Shown piece by piece: positions 59,786 through 64,000 of a DNA stretch of 64,000 bases. The DNA is taken from contig NZ_CP103794.1 in the NCBI RefSeq assembly GCF_030388325.1, forward strand, positions 1,860,001-1,924,000, written 5' to 3'. Numbering within the stretch: the stretch's first letter is position 1; the number at the start of each line of letters is the position of its first letter. The position numbers and the translations under genes are program-made. The stretch is from Flavobacterium johnsoniae (GTDB lineage Bacteria; Bacteroidota; Bacteroidia; Flavobacteriales; Flavobacteriaceae). The notes beneath the pieces were generated by a model. It was given only the letters and a program-made list of their open reading frames with translations. It was not told the origin of the DNA and ran no database searches.

Positions 59786-60415
59786 TTAAATAATTTCTAA
59801 AGTCTTCGCTTTGTTAACCAAGTCTACTAAATTAGTAACATTCAATTTAGTTAATAATCTCAGTTTGTAAGTACTGATCGTTTTTTCGTTCAGATTTAAG
59901 ATTTTAGAGATTTCATTGTTTTTCTTACCATCACTTAAATAACGTAAAACCTCGATTTCACGGTTAGAAAGTTTTCTGTACAGACGCTCGCTTTTGCTTT
60001 GTTTCGCAATAAGTGCCATGTTTTTGCGTACTGTTTCGTTGATGATAATTTTTCCTTCGTGTACTTTAATAATAGAATGACCTAATGTTTCAAGTTTTTC
60101 TGTTTTGTGTACATACCCAGAAACTCCTGCTTTAATTGCGTTTGGAGCGTACATTTGCTCAGCAAGATCACTGAAAATAACAATTTTTGTTTTTGGGAAA
60201 TTTTTCAAGATAGATTTGATCTCAAAGATACTTGAAAGACCTTCTAACTCTAAATCTAAGATTAGAATGTCGATTTCCTTCGTTTGAAGAATATCTCTAA
60301 CCATTGAAAAATTGCCTACGTTGGCAACAATTGAAATTTGATCGTGGTCTTTGAAATAAGACTTAACGCCAAAGTGCGTAACAGGATGATTGTCTGCTAG
60401 ACATACTTTAATCAT
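59786..60415 (-). CDS. response regulator, NarL/FixJ (LuxR) type
   Basis: 209 residues. The receiver domain (about 1-120) has the acidic Asp8, the phosphorylation site Asp54 in ILILDLELEGL, and the Lys in GYVHKTEK. The C-terminal LuxR helix-turn-helix spans about 145-205 (LSNREIEVLRYLSDGKKNNE, EISKILNLNEKTISTYKL). No histidine kinase is nearby, so it is an orphan in this window. The target genes are unknown. Confidence 0.94.
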   Translation of the reverse strand: MIKVCLADNHPVTHFGVKSYFKDHDQISIVANVGNFSMVRDILQTKEIDILILDLELEGLSSIFEIKSILKNFPKTKIVIFSDLAEQMYAPNAIKAGVSGYVHKTEKLETLGHSIIKVHEGKIIINETVRKNMALIAKQSKSERLYRKLSNREIEVLRYLSDGKKNNEISKILNLNEKTISTYKLRLLTKLNVTNLVDLVNKAKTLEII

Positions 60416-60507
60416 AATTTTTACCTTTTTTAGAATTGTTCATGTTTTTGGAGTGGTAAAATTAATAAATAAATTCTGTAATATCTTTCTTAGAATGTTA
60501 AAATCTT

Positions 60508-61314
60508 TTATTTTAACGTTTTTGGTATTAAACAAACCGGAATTGGATCCATTTTATGCTTGTTGCTGGTGTTTAATCGTTTATAAATTTCGAAGACAGA
60601 TTTTTCTCTCTCTTCGAAGTCAGCTGCCGTATTTCCTGACTCCGCGGCCAACATTGCCCATTCTAATTCGTCGTAACTTGCTCCTAATTGATCTTCATCT
60701 GTACGATTATCTCCAAATAATCCATCTGTTGGTGCAGCTGTTAAAATTGATTGTGGAATTTGCAAAAATTCTCCTAAAGCATAAACGTCAGATTTCATTA
60801 AATCTGCAATCGGACTCAAATCGACACCGCCGTCTCCATATTTTGTATAAAAACCTACACCAAAATCTTCGACTTTGTTTCCAGTTCCGGCAACCAATAA
60901 ACCGTGAATTCCAGCTAAATAATATAAAGATGTCATTCTGATACGTGCCCGAGTATTTGCTAAGGCTAAATTTACTTTCGCTTCGTCGTCTGTTTTTGGA
61001 ACAGCGCTTTTAAAAGATTCGAAAACGGCAGTTAAATCTGTTTGAACTTCAGAAACATTTGGGAAACGATTCTTTAATTGCGAAATATGTTCTTTTGCTC
61101 TATTTACTTGACTTTCTGCCTGATGAATAGGCATTTCTACACATAAAACTTTCAGTCCTGTCTGCGCGCATAAAGTTGAAGTTACTGCAGAATCTACACC
61201 TCCGGAGATTCCTATTACAAAACCGTTTACTTTTGCATTGTTAGCGTAATTTTTTAACCACTCTACAATATGCGTATTTACTTTTTCTGTCTGAATTGTG
61301 CTTTTTTTAGCCAT
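60508..61314 (-). CDS. nadE: NAD+ synthetase, ammonia-dependent
   Basis: Converts deamido-NAD to NAD with ammonia and ATP. 268 residues without a glutaminase domain, so ammonia is the nitrogen donor. The ATP-pyrophosphatase loop SGGVDS is at 37-42. VAGTGNKVEDFGVGFYTKYG and GDGGVDLSPIADLMKSDV match the family. Divergent from gldB. I recall nadE beside gldB and gldC in gliding Flavobacteria, and the arrangement is kept here. Confidence 0.95.
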   Translation of the reverse strand: MAKKSTIQTEKVNTHIVEWLKNYANNAKVNGFVIGISGGVDSAVTSTLCAQTGLKVLCVEMPIHQAESQVNRAKEHISQLKNRFPNVSEVQTDLTAVFESFKSAVPKTDDEAKVNLALANTRARIRMTSLYYLAGIHGLLVAGTGNKVEDFGVGFYTKYGDGGVDLSPIADLMKSDVYALGEFLQIPQSILTAAPTDGLFGDNRTDEDQLGASYDELEWAMLAAESGNTAADFEEREKSVFEIYKRLNTSNKHKMDPIPVCLIPKTLK

Positions 61315-61343
61315 AATAGTTTAAGTTTTAAAGTACAGGGATG

Positions 61344-61351
61344 TATATTTG
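61344..61351 (+). promoter_or_regulatory. gldB promoter -7 box (TATATTTG)
   Basis: TAnnTTTG match 62 nt before the gldB ATG, in the 99-bp gap between nadE and gldB. Confidence 0.6.
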
Positions 61352-61413
61352 CAGAATTATTTTGAGTATACAACTACTTTAAATTCTGATAACACAAATC
61401 TAATTAAAATAAA

Positions 61414-62373
61414 ATGAAAATTTATCGCTTTGCAGTGGTTCTATGCCTGTTTTTTTTGTCCTGCAACCAAAAAAGTAAGGTCGAAAAAGCAGTAGAAGAA
61501 ATCCCTGTTGATATTAAAGTAGAGCGTTTTGATAAGGTGTTTTTTGAAACGAAACCTCAAGACCTCGCACAGGTAAAAAAACAATATCCGTTCTTTTTTC
61601 CTGCGGGTAATGATGATAACGTCTGGTTGCAAAAAATGAACGATCCGATTTGGAAAGAAGTTTATGATGAAGTACAGAAAAAGTACAGTAATTTTGAGCC
61701 TGTTCACAAAGAATTTGATGCGCTTTTTCAGCACGTAAAATATTATTTTCCTAAAACTAAAATTCCAAAGGTAATTACCGTAATTGGAGAAATGGATTAT
61801 AATGCAAAAGCAATTTACGCAGACAGTCTTGTTATTGTGGCTCTGGAATTGTATTTAGGAAAAGAACATAAGTTTTATGAATTTCCTAATTATCTAAAAC
61901 AGAATTTCGAAGAAAGACAAATTATGCCAGACGTGGTTTCTAGTTTTTCTTATCGTAATATTCCAGATTCTCCAGATAGGAGTCTGGTGGCGCAAATGGT
62001 TTTTGAAGGAAAACAGCTTTATGCTAAAGATTTATTGCTTCCAGATTACACCGATGCAGAAAAAATGGGCTACACGCCTGAGCAAATAAAATGGTGTGAA
62101 GAAAATGAAGCTTACATCTGGAGGTATTTTATAGAAAATGAAATGCTTTACAGCGATGATCCTAAATTGAGAACTCGATTTATGACTCCTGCACCTTTTT
62201 CCAAATTCTTTTTAGAAATTGACAACGATTCTCCTGGCCGAATTGGAGCTTGGATTGGCTGGCAGATGGTACGTTCTTACATGAAAAATAATAGTGAAGT
62301 TTCTTTAGCAGAATTATTTAAAACAGATGCAAAAGAAATATTCGAAAAATCAAAATATAAACCTAAGAAATAA
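61414..62373 (+). CDS. gldB: gliding motility lipoprotein GldB
   Basis: 319 residues. The lipobox LFFLSCNQK (Cys17) makes it a lipoprotein. The mature part (VEKAVEEIPVDIKVERFDKV, then FPAGNDDNVWLQKMNDPIWK) matches GldB, required for gliding in Flavobacterium johnsoniae, where loss blocks movement. Molecular role not fully known. It is directly followed by gldC with a 1-nt overlap. Together with the Plug protein it shows this organism has the gliding / type IX secretion apparatus. Confidence 0.95.
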   Translation: MKIYRFAVVLCLFFLSCNQKSKVEKAVEEIPVDIKVERFDKVFFETKPQDLAQVKKQYPFFFPAGNDDNVWLQKMNDPIWKEVYDEVQKKYSNFEPVHKEFDALFQHVKYYFPKTKIPKVITVIGEMDYNAKAIYADSLVIVALELYLGKEHKFYEFPNYLKQNFEERQIMPDVVSSFSYRNIPDSPDRSLVAQMVFEGKQLYAKDLLLPDYTDAEKMGYTPEQIKWCEENEAYIWRYFIENEMLYSDDPKLRTRFMTPAPFSKFFLEIDNDSPGRIGAWIGWQMVRSYMKNNSEVSLAELFKTDAKEIFEKSKYKPKK

Positions 62374-62705
62374 TGGCAAATATAAACTCAGAGATTAAAT
62401 TCAATATAGAATTAGATGAAAACCGTGTTCCAGAAAAATTAACATGGAGTGCACAAGATGGCGGTGTTCAGGCAGAAGAAGCAAAGGCAATTATGTTGTC
62501 TATTTGGGACAGTAAAGCGAAAGAAACAATGCGTATCGATTTATGGACAAAAGATATGCCTGTAGACGAAATGAAAATTTTCTTCCACCAAACTTTAGTA
62601 GCAATGGCAGATACTTTTAAACGTGCAACAGACGACGAAAAAATGTCTGATACTATGAAAGATTTCTGTGACTACTTCGCAGAAAAATTAGAGCTTACAA
62701 AGTAA
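62373..62705 (+). CDS. gldC: gliding motility protein GldC
   Basis: 110 residues, cytoplasmic, starting MANINSEIKFNIELDENRVP and containing LTWSAQDGGVQAEEAKAIML and DLWTKDMPVDEMKIFFHQTL, as in GldC. It overlaps gldB by 1 nt (TAATG). In Flavobacterium johnsoniae GldC is reported to be needed for full but not all gliding. Its biochemical role is unknown. Confidence 0.95.
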   Translation: MANINSEIKFNIELDENRVPEKLTWSAQDGGVQAEEAKAIMLSIWDSKAKETMRIDLWTKDMPVDEMKIFFHQTLVAMADTFKRATDDEKMSDTMKDFCDYFAEKLELTK

Positions 62706-62731
62706 GAAGCTTAAAAAAAAAATCAATAAAA

Positions 62732-62775
62732 AAATCCCAAAATCCAATTGTTATAGTTGGAATTTGGGATTTTTT
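62732..62775. terminator. bidirectional terminator between gldC and engB
   Basis: A long stem of about 16 bp (62732-62747 with 62757-62772, one A-A mismatch) with T runs on both strands. Confidence 0.87.
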
Positions 62776-62791
62776 TATTGGTTATTTATTT

Positions 62792-63412
62792 TTAAAAACC
62801 TGAATTATTTTTAAATACTTCCTGATTTACTTCGTCAATATAAGATAGAACTTGTTCTTTTCCGGTTAATTCTGTAGATGAGGTTACGAAATATTGAGGC
62901 ATTTCAGCCCAATTATTAGCGTACATTTGTTTTTTGTAAGCTGCAATATGAGAGTCAATTTTTGTTCTGCTAATCTTGTCAGCTTTTGTAAAAATAATGC
63001 AAAACGGAATTTCGCTTTCTCCCATATAAGACATAAATTCAATGTCTATTTTTTGAGCTTCATGACGAATATCAATTAAAACAAAAGCACAAACTAATTG
63101 TTCTCTATTTTCAAAATAATCAGTAATAAATTGCTGAAAAACAGATTTTGTTTTCTTAGAAACTTTCGCATAACCATAACCAGGCAAATCGACCAAAAAC
63201 CAATTATTATTGATTTTAAAATGGTTGATTAATTGTGTTTTTCCAGGTCTGCTAGAGGTTTTTGCTAAATTTTTATTGTTGGTAAGCATATTAATCAAAG
63301 ATGATTTACCAACATTAGATCGGCCTATAAATGCATATTCCGGCAAGAATTCAGTCGGGCATTTTGAAGCATCAGAATTACTGATAATAAATTCGGCGGT
63401 ATTAATTTTCAT
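62792..63412 (-). CDS. engB: ribosome biogenesis GTP-binding protein EngB/YsxC
   Basis: A GTPase for late assembly of the 50S subunit. 206 residues. G1 GRSNVGKSSLI at 30-40, a G2 region with SSRPGKTQLINHF, G3 DLPGYGYAKV, and G4 TKADK are present. The alpha/beta hydrolase gene lies upstream on the same strand with a 39-bp gap. The Shine-Dalgarno-like AAGGAGG 18 nt upstream is too far to be used in the classical way. Confidence 0.96.
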   Translation of the reverse strand: MKINTAEFIISNSDASKCPTEFLPEYAFIGRSNVGKSSLINMLTNNKNLAKTSSRPGKTQLINHFKINNNWFLVDLPGYGYAKVSKKTKSVFQQFITDYFENREQLVCAFVLIDIRHEAQKIDIEFMSYMGESEIPFCIIFTKADKISRTKIDSHIAAYKKQMYANNWAEMPQYFVTSSTELTGKEQVLSYIDEVNQEVFKNNSGF

Positions 63413-63451
63413 GTCTTTTGTTTTTAAAACCTCCTTAAAATCGAAAGTTTA

Positions 63452-64000
63452 CTATAATTTCTGCTCAGTAAGCCATTTTTCCAGAATTTCATTAAATTCA
63501 TCTGGATGTTCCATCATTGCAGCATGTCCGCATTTGTCAATCCAGTACAAAGTAGAATTCGGTAATAATTTATCAAATTCTTCGGCAACATTTGGCGGTG
63601 TTACAGAGTCATTTTTACCCCAAATAATGCAGGTTTCTACATTCATTTTTGGTAAATCTTTGGCCATATTATGACGAATTGCGCTCTTAGCAATCGTCAA
63701 AGTTTTGATTAATTTTATTCGGTCATTTGCTGTTGCATAAACTTCATCAATCAATTCAGGAGTAGCGATTTTAGGATCGTAAAATACATCTTCAGCTTTC
63801 TTTTTGATGTATTCGTAATCGCCTCTTCTTGGGTAACTATCTCCCATTGCACTTTCGTAAAGTCCAGAGCTTCCGGTTATTACAAGTCCGGCAACTTTCT
63901 CAGGATAAAGTTTTGTGTGATACAAAGCGATATGTCCTCCAAGAGAATTTCCTAAAAGAATTACTTTGTCAAAACCTTTAAAAGTGATAAAGTCTTTTAC
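63452..64000 (-). CDS. alpha/beta hydrolase, C-terminal part (5' end outside window)
   Basis: The frame is open to the right edge. The visible part begins VKDFITFKGFDKVILLGNSL and contains the nucleophile elbow GNSLGGH, followed by VAGLVITGSSGLYESAMGD, an acidic residue region in CIIWGKNDSVTPP and the His in IDKCGHAAMMEHPDEF near the C-terminus. So Ser, Asp and His of the triad are all present. The internal ATG at 63925 is not the start. Substrate unknown. Confidence 0.88.
   Translation of the reverse strand, partial: VKDFITFKGFDKVILLGNSLGGHIALYHTKLYPEKVAGLVITGSSGLYESAMGDSYPRRGDYEYIKKKAEDVFYDPKIATPELIDEVYATANDRIKLIKTLTIAKSAIRHNMAKDLPKMNVETCIIWGKNDSVTPPNVAEEFDKLLPNSTLYWIDKCGHAAMMEHPDEFNEILEKWLTEQKL

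Noticed and set aside
63430..63437. AAGGAGG-like Shine-Dalgarno sequence upstream of engB
   Set aside because: About 17 nt separate it from the ATG, too far for classical use, and ribosomes in this phylum generally do not rely on such sites.

Overview
The window is AT-rich DNA from a gliding-type Bacteroidetes bacterium, most likely Flavobacterium or a close relative. The lineage call rests on gldB and gldC, a probable type IX secretion Plug protein, Bacteroidetes-type -7 boxes (TAnnTTTG) upstream of many genes, a near absence of Shine-Dalgarno sequences, and intergenic palindromic repeats of kinds I recall from Flavobacterium genomes. There is no rRNA, prophage, insertion sequence or CRISPR array. 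Most of the window is chromosomal housekeeping DNA.

Layout. 1-5.3 kb: end of a DegT-type aminotransferase, galE, fabD, a DUF983 protein, an AraC regulator, then a cytoplasmic YceI protein and a pirin that share a promoter architecture. 5.7-10.9 kb: glyoxylate shunt (aceB, aceA) with a divergent RamB/ScfR-like regulator. 11-15.4 kb: purT, a small secreted protein and a Crp-type regulator in one tight operon, then a U32 protein. 15.6-24.1 kb: a lipoprotein, a small barrel, a ferritin-like protein, an aspartate-type aminotransferase, a fatty acid desaturase, rsmG, an unknown protein and pruA. 24.3-32.2 kb: apaG, Plug, a SNF2 helicase, a methyltransferase, map and a DUF445 protein. 32.5-37.8 kb: gpmI, two decayed genes not visible as intact frames, two convergent L,D-transpeptidases, and two identical tRNA-Gly genes. 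37.9-45.6 kb: peptidase E, then four overlapping paralogous secreted proteins with a DUF6702-like gene and an M1 peptidase, then tatA and a PAP2 phosphatase. 45.9-50.6 kb: an O-methyltransferase, a helical lipoprotein, and a YceI / outer-membrane barrel / YceI-like operon with another YceI gene upstream. 51-64 kb: rlmN, a lipoprotein, a polyprenyl synthetase, an ECF sigma factor / membrane protein / barrel cluster, dnaG, a response regulator, nadE, gldB, gldC, engB and the end of an alpha/beta hydrolase.

The most interesting signals lie between genes. Three different palindromes (CTTAAT-N4-ATTAAG before YceI and pirin; an FNR-like TGAT-N4-ATCA box before two other YceI genes; AGCGAACGTTCGCT before aceB) each end exactly 22 nt upstream of a -7 box. 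That is the geometry expected for class II activator sites. The four overlapping paralogs resemble the detached N-terminal domain of TonB-dependent receptors and are the best candidate here for an undescribed system. DnaG has lost all four zinc ligands of its CHC2 finger. Two pseudogenes can be reconstructed: a GNAT acetyltransferase with two stops and about three frameshifts, and a small secreted protein broken only by one extra A in a run of eight.

All calls come from reading the sequence by eye and from recall of protein families; no database search was run.
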